Part shown: positions 43,460 through 52,672 of the stretch, piece after piece
Position numbering within the stretch: the stretch's first letter is position 1
Layout: each line of letters starts with the position of its first letter
Source of the DNA: Aureibaculum luteum
Lineage (GTDB): Bacteria > Bacteroidota > Bacteroidia > Flavobacteriales > Flavobacteriaceae
Assembly (NCBI RefSeq): GCF_003449015.1
Contig: NZ_QRGD01000001.1
Span: forward strand, 558,001 to 622,000
Length of the DNA: 64,000 nt
Direction: 5' to 3'
The notes under the pieces: generated by a model
Database searches by the model: none
What the model was told of the DNA's origin: nothing
The model's input: only the letters and a program-made list of their open reading frames with translations
Made by a program: the position numbers and the translations under genes

Positions 43460-45046
43460 TTATTTTTCTACTGATTCAATATTTCTTGCGAAATAATAAA
43501 TTGCTCCAACTCCAAGTGGTACAAATACTGCAATTGCAACAAACACTGGTGTATAAGAAAATTTTTCTACTACTATAGGAACTAAAAAGTTCATTATAAT
43601 AACCGAAGATACCCCAATCATTCCTCCCAATCCCGCTAATGACCCTACAGATTTACCGCTAAAAAAATCACTTGGTAGAGTTTGTACGTTACTAATTGCA
43701 AATTGAAATCCGAATAAAACAAAGAATACTATTGCAACAAATTTTTCAGCAGTATCACCAATAAGCACAGTTGCAATTAAACCTAATAACATAATAATAC
43801 CACCAATAAATATTGTTGTTTTTCTACCTTTATCTATTGAATTTGTTTTCGCAATAATTTTTCCAGAAACAAATCCTCCTGCAATACTGCCAATAGCAGC
43901 ACCAACATAAGGTACCCATAAGAACATACCTACTTCTTTAACATTAAAACCATATACGTCAAAAAGATAAATAGGCATCCAACCTACGAACAACCACCAG
44001 ATTGGTTCTAAAAAGAAACGACCAACAACTACTGACCAAGACTCTTTAAAAGAAAGAATTTCCTTTAAACTTTTACCTTTGGTCTCTTCTGTTGCATTTT
44101 GATCTGCTAAACTTTGTCCTTCAGTAATATATTTTTGTTCTTCTTTAGTAATCCAAGGATGTTTTTTCGGGCCTGCTTTATTAATTAACAACCATGGAAT
44201 AATCCATAATAAACCAAATGAACCTACAACAATAAATGTAGTTCTCCATCCATAAGCAACAAACAACGTAGCAATCAGGAGTGGAGCAATTACAGATCCT
44301 ATAGAAGCACCTGCATTAAACAAACCTTGTGCAATTGCACGCTCTTTAATAGGAAACCATTCCGCATTACTCTTGACAGCTCCTGGCCAGTTACCTGCCT
44401 CAGAAATTCCTAAAGTACTACGAAAGAATAATAAACCACCTAAACCCCGTACTGTAGAATGCAGTAATGATGATAAGCCCCAAATACCAATGGAAAGTAC
44501 ATAACCTATTCTCGTTCCTACTTTGTCAAATAATTTTCCTGAGAAAAGTTGCCCTAAAGCATAGAATACCATAAAGATATTTAAGATAAAAGCATAATCT
44601 TTTTTGGTCAAACCTAAATCTCTTGAAATAGAGTGTTCTTCAACTCTCAAAACTTCAAATACATTTATTTTCTGAGTAATGACACTATTTTTTATTGCAG
44701 CAACTAGCTGCTTGGCCGCATCATCCTGATCTATCTTTCCTCCACCTTTAATTGCCAAGAGGTTTTGCTCAATAGTATTATTTTCAATCTTTGTAAGTGC
44801 ACTTAAATGTTTTACGATACTATCTTGATCAAAAGATTCTTTTTGAAGTTGATTACTCAAATAACTAACAATACTATCCTGATCTACAGTAGAATCTTCA
44901 ACTGCTTTAACTAGGTTAATAACTGTTTCTTTCTCTTCTGTACCCCCTCCCCACATAATTGCGAGTGCACTTCTATCAATATAGTTTACTACTGTAGCCA
45001 AAAATATTAGCCCAATAATTACCCATCTTAAACCTTTTACTTTCAT
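43460..45046 (-). CDS. MFS transporter (hexuronate type) with a large loop insertion
   Basis: A 528-residue major facilitator of the anion:cation symporter (ExuT-like) group. TM1 ends in FLATVVNYIDRSALAIMWGG, and the later LGISEAGNWPGAVKSNAEWF and FNAGASIGSVIAPLLIATLF are family marks. Between TM1 and TM2 there is an insertion at about residues 33-137 made of repeats (VDQDSIVSYLSNQLQ, FDQDSIVKHLSALTK, IDQDDAAKQLVAAIK). It probably brings DEH or unsaturated uronates across the inner membrane. The gene lies between gntR (65 bp) and the SDR (28 bp). Confidence 0.9.
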   Translation of the reverse strand: MKVKGLRWVIIGLIFLATVVNYIDRSALAIMWGGGTEEKETVINLVKAVEDSTVDQDSIVSYLSNQLQKESFDQDSIVKHLSALTKIENNTIEQNLLAIKGGGKIDQDDAAKQLVAAIKNSVITQKINVFEVLRVEEHSISRDLGLTKKDYAFILNIFMVFYALGQLFSGKLFDKVGTRIGYVLSIGIWGLSSLLHSTVRGLGGLLFFRSTLGISEAGNWPGAVKSNAEWFPIKERAIAQGLFNAGASIGSVIAPLLIATLFVAYGWRTTFIVVGSFGLLWIIPWLLINKAGPKKHPWITKEEQKYITEGQSLADQNATEETKGKSLKEILSFKESWSVVVGRFFLEPIWWLFVGWMPIYLFDVYGFNVKEVGMFLWVPYVGAAIGSIAGGFVSGKIIAKTNSIDKGRKTTIFIGGIIMLLGLIATVLIGDTAEKFVAIVFFVLFGFQFAISNVQTLPSDFFSGKSVGSLAGLGGMIGVSSVIIMNFLVPIVVEKFSYTPVFVAIAVFVPLGVGAIYYFARNIESVEK

Positions 45047-45111
45047 GTGTGTACTTTTTAGTTTGAATTCCGTAAATCTATATTAAAATCAGGCCAATAT
45101 GTGCCTCACTT

Positions 45112-45822
45112 TTATTCCTCTTTACCATTGTAACAATACTGATACAATGCCTTAAAATGATCTTTCATTTTTTGTTTTGCAAATTTCGGGTTTTGACTTT
45201 CAATAGCCTTATAAACATCAAGATGTTCTTGAATTGCTAAATGAGCTTGATTTTCATCACAAACATGATATTTTGCAAAGTTTGTAATAATCTCTGGTGT
45301 TATAATTAACATTAATGTATTTAAAGTGCTATTACCACTCGCTTTAGCAATTGATAAATGAAATAACAAATCTTCTTGAACAGCATTTTTACCTTCTAAA
45401 ACTTTCTTACTGTATGCATCCAGTGCCTCTTTTATTTGCTCTAAATCCTTCTTTGATCTTCTAGTTGCCGCTAATCCTGCCGTTTTCAATTCTAACAAAA
45501 TTCTCGTTTCCACTAACGATTTGAAATCTGGTTTTTCTAAGCTCACAATATCATCGATCATTCCATTCATAGCAGTTACACCAATGTTTGCCACGAATGT
45601 TCCACTTTGCGGAATTGATTTTAACAAACCATAAAACTCTAATTTCTGTATGGCTTCGCGAACATTACTTCTTGTAACTTCAAATTTTTCAGACAACATA
45701 CGCTCAGAAGGCAATTTTTCCCCTGGCTCTAGGTTCTTTAAATTTATAAAATCTCTTATTTTAGAAATAATAGAATTCTGTATCTCTTTATTTTCAATTT
45801 GTGTAATAACTTCTAACTTCAT
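45112..45822 (-). CDS. GntR family regulator, FadR subfamily
   Basis: A 236-residue regulator. The N-terminal winged helix has GEKLPSERMLSEKFEVTRSN and VREAIQKLEFYGLLKSIPQS; the C-terminal all-helical FCD domain (about 90-230) has SLVETRILLELKTAG, FHLSIAKASGNS and the final AIESQNPKFAKQKMKDHFKA, with histidines that bind metal in FadR-type regulators. FadR-group uronate regulators such as UxuR/ExuR recognise TTGGTnnACCAA-like sites, and such sites form arrays at four promoters in this window including its own. It is therefore the main candidate for the alginate-responsive repressor. Confidence 0.92.
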   Translation of the reverse strand: MKLEVITQIENKEIQNSIISKIRDFINLKNLEPGEKLPSERMLSEKFEVTRSNVREAIQKLEFYGLLKSIPQSGTFVANIGVTAMNGMIDDIVSLEKPDFKSLVETRILLELKTAGLAATRRSKKDLEQIKEALDAYSKKVLEGKNAVQEDLLFHLSIAKASGNSTLNTLMLIITPEIITNFAKYHVCDENQAHLAIQEHLDVYKAIESQNPKFAKQKMKDHFKALYQYCYNGKEE

Positions 45823-46099
45823 TTTAAACTTTTAATTGGTTAACCTCATTCAATCATTAAATATAAAAAAAACGTTGTAATAGGTTAAATTTAATTTTCT
45901 ATTTAATGTTTTGACTATGCTAAGAACATTTCTTGACTGAATCTAAACACTGTTAACTCAAATAAATACTCTAATAATTTTTATTCATCCGAAGAAAAAT
46001 AGAGCGAAAGATATTTTTGCACTCTTTTTTCTTTTACTATTAGTCACTTTCTTTTTTAATTGACTTCCTTTTTTAAGTACCTAATATTAATTGGTTATT

Positions 46100-46165
46100 T
46101 TGGTTTTCCAAACTGGTTAACCAGTTTGGAAAACCAAATATATGCTATTTTATGGTCTTAAAAAA
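46100..46165 (-). promoter_or_regulatory. Promoter and three-site operator array for gntR-MFS-SDR
   Basis: On the minus strand, a -7 box TATATTTG (46142-46135) follows a T-rich -33 position 19 bp upstream. Palindromes TTGGTTTTCCAA (46100), CTGGTTAACCAG (46113) and TTGGAAAACCAA (46126) are 13 bp apart; the one at the promoter overlaps the -7 box by three bases. The leader to gntR is about 300 nt. Confidence 0.78.
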
Positions 46166-46432
46166 GAAAAATATAAATTTTACTCTCTTATACAATCAAA
46201 TCTTCTATAATAAGAGGGACTACAACCTTTAAAACATCTATTCATCAATTATAGCAGGATGAAAAGCATAAGGTGGAATATTTAACGAATCTTCACAAAT
46301 TAATTACTTCCACTACATGACTAATTGAAAATTCAACTACTCCGAGTTCTGCATAGCTTACGATTTCGGGTGTTGTATATAATTATATATAACAATTAGT
46401 CATGTTACTTTCCACTTATCAAATTTTGTCCA

Positions 46433-46452
46433 AATAAGACCTTCGTCTTATT
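46433..46452 (-). terminator. Possible terminator of the susC2-PL7 operon
   Basis: An 8-bp stem AATAAGAC / GTCTTATT with a CTTC loop, about 40 bp after the last PL7 stop. The T-run is weak. Confidence 0.45.
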
Positions 46453-46490
46453 CTATGACCTATTACTTTTTATTTATAAATTTTTGAGTA

Positions 46491-47411
46491 CTAATGACTC
46501 ACGGTTAAATCGTAATAATTGACTTTAGAAAAAGAACCTGCATCTTTTGTCACCAAATAATTACCTGCTTTAAAGTAATTTTCAAAAACACTCCATTTCT
46601 GAATGTGAATATCATCATAAACAACTGATTCAGTAGCATTCAATATTACTTCCATTTTGCCTTCAGTAACTTTTATTTCTAAGGTAAACTTTTTGAACCC
46701 CACATTCTCCTCAAATGTATAACCGTCATCATCTCCCCAAGCGTCTGTTTCTAATAACTCAGTATCAGAAGCATTTAAATCTTTCAATATTTTCGTTTTC
46801 ACCCTAACTTTACCATCTGTCCAATAAATTTTTAGCATTGGCGGTGCATTATTATCTTTTTGGCCAATCAAATCGCGTTGTGTATTTGTTAGTCTACCAT
46901 GAATTTGCATGATTATAACCCTATGATAATCTCCATCAGCGTCTTTTGATATTTCAGCTATAGACAAAGTTCCCTTCATACTACCACCTTGTTTGAAGGT
47001 CCAATTTGTATTATTACTACCTGGTACCATTTGTTCTCTTAACTCCGTTCTAGAATAAGATGAATTGGCTGTAGATGCTCCAGGGTATGTATAAAATACC
47101 AAAGCTCCATTTACCGAATCATTATAGAAAAACGGTTTTAAAACTTCATTAGTAGCATAATTCAAAATTTCAGGTGGTTTAACCTCCGTCGGGTTGCCAA
47201 TGGGCAACGTTACTTTCCAATTATTTAAATCTATTCCTGGTAATACATAGGTGTCATCTACTGGTTCTTCAACTACAACTATAACCTCGTCTTCAACTAT
47301 CTCTTCTATTGGATCGTCGTTTTGCTGACAACCAACTGCAATTACAAAAAGCAATACAATCACAGTTACTACTTTAAGATATTCTATTTTAAATTGTTTT
47401 GACATGAACAT
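46491..47411 (-). CDS. PL7 alginate lyase, second tandem copy (lipoprotein)
   Basis: A 306-residue PL7 lyase that cleaves alginate by beta-elimination. Active-site motifs are SRTELREQM, VIIMQIHGRL and NYFKAGNYLV, corresponding to the R(S/T)EL, QIH and YFKAGxY regions. A lipobox (VIAVGCQQND) predicts surface anchoring; an acidic linker (EEIVEDEVIVVVEEPVDD) follows. The start at 47411 is two bases after the stop of the other PL7 gene; an ATG at 47405 is an alternative. It is the last gene of the susC2 operon. Confidence 0.93.
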   Translation of the reverse strand: MFMSKQFKIEYLKVVTVIVLLFVIAVGCQQNDDPIEEIVEDEVIVVVEEPVDDTYVLPGIDLNNWKVTLPIGNPTEVKPPEILNYATNEVLKPFFYNDSVNGALVFYTYPGASTANSSYSRTELREQMVPGSNNTNWTFKQGGSMKGTLSIAEISKDADGDYHRVIIMQIHGRLTNTQRDLIGQKDNNAPPMLKIYWTDGKVRVKTKILKDLNASDTELLETDAWGDDDGYTFEENVGFKKFTLEIKVTEGKMEVILNATESVVYDDIHIQKWSVFENYFKAGNYLVTKDAGSFSKVNYYDLTVSH

Positions 47412-47413
47412 AT

Positions 47414-48325
47414 TTAATGACTTACCTCAAGTTCGTAATACCTAACTTTAGAAAACGACCCTTCATCTCTAGATTGAAAGTAGTTACCTGCTTTAAAATA
47501 GTTTTCAAAAATACCCCAGCGTTTCATATGAATACTTTCGTAAACCTTATATTCATTACCATTTAAAATGATTACCATTTTACCATCTGACACTTGAACC
47601 TCCAATGTAAACTTTTTAAAATCTACTTTTTGATCAAAATTGAAACCTTCATCATCACCCCATGCATCTTCATGCAAAATCTCTTCGTCAGTTGCGTTTA
47701 AATTTTTAAGCACTTTAGTTTTAACTCTAACTTTTCCTTTATCCCAATATATTTTTAACATAGGGGGAGCGTTATTATCATCTTCACCTATTAAATCACG
47801 CTGTTCATTGGTTAAACGCCCATGTATTTGCATAATAATGGTTCTATGATACTTACCGTCAGAATCCTTTGTGGTCTGCTCCATAGAAAGCTTACCTTTC
47901 ATATTAGCACCTTGCTTAAATGTCCAATTGGTATTATTATCACCAGGCACCATTTGCTCTCGAAGCTCAGACCTAGTGTATTTAGTATTTGCCGTTTTTG
48001 ATGCTGTAGGCATAGCATGAAATACAATTGCCCCTCTAGTAGAATCTATATACATAAAAGGCTTTGCAATCTCATTTGATGCAAAATCAATGATTTCTGG
48101 TGGCTCTATTTCATAAGGCTTTCCTTTTTCATTAGTTACTGGCAAGGTTACCTTCCAGTGACTTAAATCAATGTCTGGTAACCTGACTTTCTTTTTCTTC
48201 TTCTTTTTCTTTTCAACTTTTACATCCGAATCTGAAACATTGTTTTTCTGTGCTTGACAAGCTACGTTTACAGACAATAATGCTATTAGAATCATGCTTA
48301 CTATACCTATTCGGAGGTTTTTCAT
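47414..48325 (-). CDS. PL7 alginate lyase, first tandem copy (lipoprotein)
   Basis: A 303-residue paralogue of the next gene, with matching motifs TRSELREQM, IIMQIHGRLTNEQRDLIG and NYFKAGNYFQ. It has the lipobox VNVACQAQ (Cys23) and an unusual run of nine lysines (EKKKKKKKKKV region, about 39-47) where the second copy has an acidic linker. The catalytic domains are very alike (long identical stretches such as DNNAPPMLKIYW), indicating tandem duplication. Probable endolyase at the cell surface. Confidence 0.93.
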   Translation of the reverse strand: MKNLRIGIVSMILIALLSVNVACQAQKNNVSDSDVKVEKKKKKKKKVRLPDIDLSHWKVTLPVTNEKGKPYEIEPPEIIDFASNEIAKPFMYIDSTRGAIVFHAMPTASKTANTKYTRSELREQMVPGDNNTNWTFKQGANMKGKLSMEQTTKDSDGKYHRTIIMQIHGRLTNEQRDLIGEDDNNAPPMLKIYWDKGKVRVKTKVLKNLNATDEEILHEDAWGDDEGFNFDQKVDFKKFTLEVQVSDGKMVIILNGNEYKVYESIHMKRWGIFENYFKAGNYFQSRDEGSFSKVRYYELEVSH

Positions 48326-48370
48326 ATTATTATTAATTTATTCTACTGGATCTATTTTAATAATTTTTTA

Positions 48371-49864
48371 TTAAAATCCCGGAGTAATAATATCTATATT
48401 ATCAAAGAACACTTCATTGCTACCATCAACAGCATTTAACGCTCTAACATAAATTACAACTTTATTTGATGTTGCCTCAAATGTAAACGTACTCGTTGTA
48501 AATGTATCCTTCGTACTTGAAGCTTTAGAACTATTAAAGTCATTATCAATTACAAAATAAGCATCTGCATTGGCATTTCGACCAGCTTCTGTATTAATAA
48601 CATCTTCACCTGCAATTTCATTATTTAAAATAAATACTTCAGAATTAATACCTACTGCTTCAGAGCGAGAATCAATTGTAAAAGTATATTCTACGCCTGC
48701 CTCAACTGCTACAACTTGATAGAGACGACGACATTTTTCATTTAACTTTACGCCTCGATCTCCTAAACCTGCAAATTTATTACCATCACCTGAAGAGCCC
48801 GGTTGCTCACTATCATCACCACAATTATCTTTAAGCCAACCATCTAAATCTGAATTAGACCAAATTGCTTTATAAGGACTATCTACAGTTTCACCAGCAT
48901 TATTTTTTACAGTACTATTCGGCGTCATATCCCAAGCATCAGCATTATCATTTGTTTCGACCGTAAAATCATCGGCAGTACCATTTTGAACTATAGCCTT
49001 AAATGTAGCCTCTACACCACCAACTGGAACCTGTATTGTAATACTTTTAGATACACCTGCATCATTTGTAGTTGTTAAGGTAACATCATAAGTACCATTA
49101 GTTGCAAACGTATGTGAAGGATTAACCTCTGTAGAAGTATTTCCATCTCCAAAAGCCCAACTATGTGAAACTGCCAAAATTGAAGCATCCGTAAAATCTA
49201 CAGTTAAATCAGTAGTAGAAAATGTAAAATCAGGAACTGTCGACAATACCAAACCTTCTATATTTTTAATTACAGAAACTTTAACACCCAAATAATTTGT
49301 TGCAGTTAGTGTTGCTTGATATGTATCAGCTGTAGCGTATATATGAACGGGATTAAAATCAGGATCATCTTCTGTATCCTCAGCGTCCCAGCCAATAGTA
49401 TCTCCATCGCCAAAAGCCCATTCTAATGCACTAGCACCAGAGGTTAAATTTTCAAAAGTCACTTCAGAATCTATCATGGTAAAATTAAAGTCAACAAAAA
49501 TTGGAGCTACCGAAGATGAGTCTACAGCTACCAAACCATCAGAACTTGTTGTGGTCAATTTAACATTATATAAACCCCCTTTTGCATAGGTATAATCTGG
49601 ATTTGCATCAGTTGAAGTATTACCATCTCCAAAATCCCATAGGTACGAAGCTGCATCTGTCGAATAACTTCTGAATACTATGGACAAATTATCACTAGCT
49701 TTTGTACTTGTTGTAAAGAGTGTATTTGGCTGTATATTATTTACATTTCCTGTTGGAGGTACAAACTCTTCATAGCCACTATCGTAACATGACACAAGAC
49801 CTAAAAACATAACAAAGAGTACAAAAACACTTGTATTGAATTTTTTAAATATTTTATAATTCAT
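48371..49864 (-). CDS. Multi-PKD surface lipoprotein (candidate alginate-binding protein)
   Basis: A 497-residue lipoprotein (lipobox FLGLVSCYDSG). Three PKD domains follow each other at about residues 45-120, 128-205 and 212-285, with the motifs YLWDFGDGNTST, LEWAFGDGDT and HSWAFGDGNTST and the closing Y/T-V/A-LT signatures. The C-terminal 200 residues form a beta-rich, probably carbohydrate-binding domain (GVEYTFTIDSRSEAVGINSE, FDNIDIITPGF). It stands after susD2 and another PKD protein, the usual place of surface glycan-binding proteins. No catalytic motif is seen. Confidence 0.85.
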   Translation of the reverse strand: MNYKIFKKFNTSVFVLFVMFLGLVSCYDSGYEEFVPPTGNVNNIQPNTLFTTSTKASDNLSIVFRSYSTDAASYLWDFGDGNTSTDANPDYTYAKGGLYNVKLTTTSSDGLVAVDSSSVAPIFVDFNFTMIDSEVTFENLTSGASALEWAFGDGDTIGWDAEDTEDDPDFNPVHIYATADTYQATLTATNYLGVKVSVIKNIEGLVLSTVPDFTFSTTDLTVDFTDASILAVSHSWAFGDGNTSTEVNPSHTFATNGTYDVTLTTTNDAGVSKSITIQVPVGGVEATFKAIVQNGTADDFTVETNDNADAWDMTPNSTVKNNAGETVDSPYKAIWSNSDLDGWLKDNCGDDSEQPGSSGDGNKFAGLGDRGVKLNEKCRRLYQVVAVEAGVEYTFTIDSRSEAVGINSEVFILNNEIAGEDVINTEAGRNANADAYFVIDNDFNSSKASSTKDTFTTSTFTFEATSNKVVIYVRALNAVDGSNEVFFDNIDIITPGF

Positions 49865-49885
49865 AATTCTAAATTTTAAACTTTA

Positions 49886-51058
49886 TTATTGTTTCACTGA
49901 TATATCAAATGCATCCAATCTACTCTCAACACCTGAGTTAGTTAATAAAATGATAACCGATTCATTATCCCCTGCTTCAAAGGTTATGGCATGCTTTTTA
50001 AACACATCAACTACTCTTCCTACATTGTTATCTGTTCTAGAGGCTATTATATTTGCTTCTAACTTCGCTTCTGCTAGCGTTGTAGCATTGGTACTCACTA
50101 TAGATACGGTTACATCTCCAAAAGAATCTAAATTTAGAGCACTGAAATAAGTCAACACATACGTTGCCCCAGGCGTCACTTCAATTTCTTGATAACCAAC
50201 TCTTGTACCATCTCCAGGAAATTTCGAAGCTTGTGTACCTTCAGGTAAAACGCCTTCAGATTTTGTATTAATCTGAAAAACGGATCCCCAATTAGCACTA
50301 CTAGGTGCTCTCCAAGAATCTCTACCATCTCCTGACCCATCAAACAAAGTACCATCCTCAAAACCAGGCTCTCCTATTTCTGGTACTGGAATTGTTGGTA
50401 TTACTTGATTAACTGTAATTGTTTTTTCAGTGTAAGCTGATTTACCAAGGTTATCAGTTACCGTTAAACCCACCGAATATTCTCCTGGGCCTGGAAAAGA
50501 AAAAACTAATTCTCGATCTTGTAGCGTTGCAGGTGGTAATGCAGCAATTTGATTTTCTAAATCAGATACATTTTGTAGTGTTTCATCTGAGAGACCTGCT
50601 TCAGCGGCGTCTAACTGTACTTGCAAATCAGCCATTTGAGCCTCTAATGCATCCACTTTAGCTTGATCACTTTCACATGGTATTTTAAATTCTAACTTCG
50701 AAATTGCATTTTCTAATGCCACAACCGCAGCCAATTCCCCATCAATAGATTGCTCTAAAATAGATACATCTTTATTAATTAAAGAAACGCCTTCTGCAGG
50801 AGTAATAGTCCATTCATAATTGGTACCATTTACAGCTAAATTAGAACCTGCTTGAAAGTTATAATCGTATTTAGCCCATAATTCAACATCATTACAGTCA
50901 AATTCTGAAGACACAACGTTCGTTACACTGTAAAATGGTGTTGGACCTGTAATATCTTCCAAATCGCCAATATTAGCTAAATCGTCGTTGATACAAGAAG
51001 TTAAAGATACCAATGCACCTAAAACTATATATTTTAAATTAAACAAATATTTATTCAT
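49886..51058 (-). CDS. Surface lipoprotein with PKD domain split by a coiled coil
   Basis: A 390-residue lipoprotein (lipobox SLTSCINDD). The first PKD-like half ends near residue 95 (YEWTITPAEGVSLINKD); a predicted coiled coil spans about 97-177 (LEQSIDGELAAVVALENAIS, VDALEAQMADLQVQLDAAEA); the second PKD half follows (LVFSFPGPGEYSVGLTVTDN). Residues about 220-390 form a beta-sandwich carbohydrate-binding-like domain (GFEDGTLFDGSGDGRDSWRA). It is encoded right after susD2 and probably helps bind alginate at the surface. Function is inferred from position. Confidence 0.8.
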   Translation of the reverse strand: MNKYLFNLKYIVLGALVSLTSCINDDLANIGDLEDITGPTPFYSVTNVVSSEFDCNDVELWAKYDYNFQAGSNLAVNGTNYEWTITPAEGVSLINKDVSILEQSIDGELAAVVALENAISKLEFKIPCESDQAKVDALEAQMADLQVQLDAAEAGLSDETLQNVSDLENQIAALPPATLQDRELVFSFPGPGEYSVGLTVTDNLGKSAYTEKTITVNQVIPTIPVPEIGEPGFEDGTLFDGSGDGRDSWRAPSSANWGSVFQINTKSEGVLPEGTQASKFPGDGTRVGYQEIEVTPGATYVLTYFSALNLDSFGDVTVSIVSTNATTLAEAKLEANIIASRTDNNVGRVVDVFKKHAITFEAGDNESVIILLTNSGVESRLDAFDISVKQ

Positions 51059-51070
51059 AATTATTAGATT

Positions 51071-52666
51071 TTAGTAACCGCTGTTCTGCGTATAAAAATT
51101 AGGTAAATTGTCCATTTCTCTTTGTGGAAAAGGAAGATATTTCTTTTCATTTGTATAAAACAAACTGTTTTGTTGCGAAAATCTTGTTAAAACATCATCA
51201 GCTTCACCAAATCTTATTAAATCATACAAACGTTGATTTTCGTATACAAATTCAACTCTTCGCTCATCTAATAATTGTTGCTTGGTTAAATTTGCCACCT
51301 CTTCAAGACCTGCTCTTAATCTTACTTGGTTGAAAGCATCGATAGCTCTAGAATCTGTAGTACTATCATCACCTCCTAAAATTGCTTCTGCATACAATAA
51401 TAACACATCTGCATATCTTAAAACCACCCAGTCATTATCTCCAATCTCTCCTTCTGTTGGGAATTTAGCATTAAAAGTATCATTTGTTTCAACTGTTGGA
51501 TTATAAGATAAAGCATCAATACTAGCATAGAATCTCACCGGTTGTAATTCTGGATTCATAACCTCTAAAAAATCTAGTGTCGCAATATTAATACCGTTAG
51601 ATGGTCCTTGTAAAGTCATCGCAAAACTATGCGATTCTGAATCTGTTTCTACTTGATCGTTTAAACCACTATCACTAGTAACATAATTATCACTACTTAC
51701 CAAATCATAAGCAATTGAAAAAACGACTTCATCATTAATTTCAAGAGCCGGACTATTTGACCATGAACCATCAAGTACCCCATCTGTGTACCCATCAGAA
51801 ATTGCATTACCTAGTACATGACCATAATCTATAACTAAATTGGCATAGTATTCCGCATCTGTTAAAAGATCAACTGAATTATCCAAAGGGTCTGCATTGA
51901 ATTCAAACTGTTCAGCATTACTTCTTTCTGTATAAATTAAATCATAATTATAAGCACCATTATTTTCCACAACCGAAGCTAATAAAAGTTCGGCTTCAGA
52001 ATAATTAGGACTCGGCTGACTTAAATATGCTTTTGCAGCTAAACAAATAGCGGCTCCTTCAGACGGACGATATCTATTTTGATCTACACCATTTAAATAT
52101 GCAATTGAAGTTTTAAAATCGGCTATAATTTTCTCGTAAACATTAGCCTCTGGTAATTGAGGATACTCTAAAGCTTCATCCTTTGTGATGTCTAAAACTT
52201 TATCTATATAAGGAATGTTCTGATAAGCTCTCACCAAATTAAAATGACATAAAGCTCTCATAAAATAAGCTTCCCCAACCGTATACTGTTGATTTTCTGG
52301 AGCTAAAAAACGATTATCAATAATTGTGTTTGCATGCTTAATAGTCGCCATGTTGTTCGAATAATAGGTGGCTACATCTCCATTATTTGGATCTACATTA
52401 TAAGCATTAATTGCTGGGAAATTTCCATTTTCAGAATTCGCCCTTACATTATCAGATCTTAATTCTGTTAGTAGAAATTCGTTCGCCGGAACCTTTTGAT
52501 ACGCATCTAAAACTCCATTGGCCAACAATTCAAATCCGTTATCAGTTTGTAGTAACTCCTCTATTGAAAGAGCTGTAGGGTTACTAAGATCTAGTTCTTC
52601 CTCACAGCTTGCAAATAAAGCTACAAAAGAAAAACAAACTATTATATTTTTATATCTATTCTTCAT
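51071..52666 (-). CDS. susD: SusD-like lipoprotein of the alginate operon
   Basis: A 531-residue RagB/SusD protein. The lipobox is LFASCEEELDLSNP, and family helices AYFMRALCHFNLVRAYQNIP and RYADVLLLYAEAILGGDDST are present, ending with LLDERRVEFVYENQRLYDLI and the terminal NFYTQNSGY. It is the surface lid of the SusC transporter encoded 6 bp upstream and is expected to bind alginate oligomers. Confidence 0.95.
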   Translation of the reverse strand: MKNRYKNIIVCFSFVALFASCEEELDLSNPTALSIEELLQTDNGFELLANGVLDAYQKVPANEFLLTELRSDNVRANSENGNFPAINAYNVDPNNGDVATYYSNNMATIKHANTIIDNRFLAPENQQYTVGEAYFMRALCHFNLVRAYQNIPYIDKVLDITKDEALEYPQLPEANVYEKIIADFKTSIAYLNGVDQNRYRPSEGAAICLAAKAYLSQPSPNYSEAELLLASVVENNGAYNYDLIYTERSNAEQFEFNADPLDNSVDLLTDAEYYANLVIDYGHVLGNAISDGYTDGVLDGSWSNSPALEINDEVVFSIAYDLVSSDNYVTSDSGLNDQVETDSESHSFAMTLQGPSNGINIATLDFLEVMNPELQPVRFYASIDALSYNPTVETNDTFNAKFPTEGEIGDNDWVVLRYADVLLLYAEAILGGDDSTTDSRAIDAFNQVRLRAGLEEVANLTKQQLLDERRVEFVYENQRLYDLIRFGEADDVLTRFSQQNSLFYTNEKKYLPFPQREMDNLPNFYTQNSGY

Positions 52667-52672
52667 AATTAA

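Larger units (their letters stand above)
45823..46490. other. Long gap between gntR and the PL7 operon end
   Basis: About 670 bp without a convincing gene. It holds the gntR leader (about 300 nt), the operator array at 46100, a plus-strand TATTTTTGCACTC (46012-46024) resembling the rplU and tRNA promoters, a 12-bp inverted repeat (CATGACTAATTG at 46316-46327 with its complement at 46393-46404), and a hairpin AATAAGAC-CTTC-GTCTTATT (46433-46452) that may terminate the PL7 operon. Confidence 0.55.
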
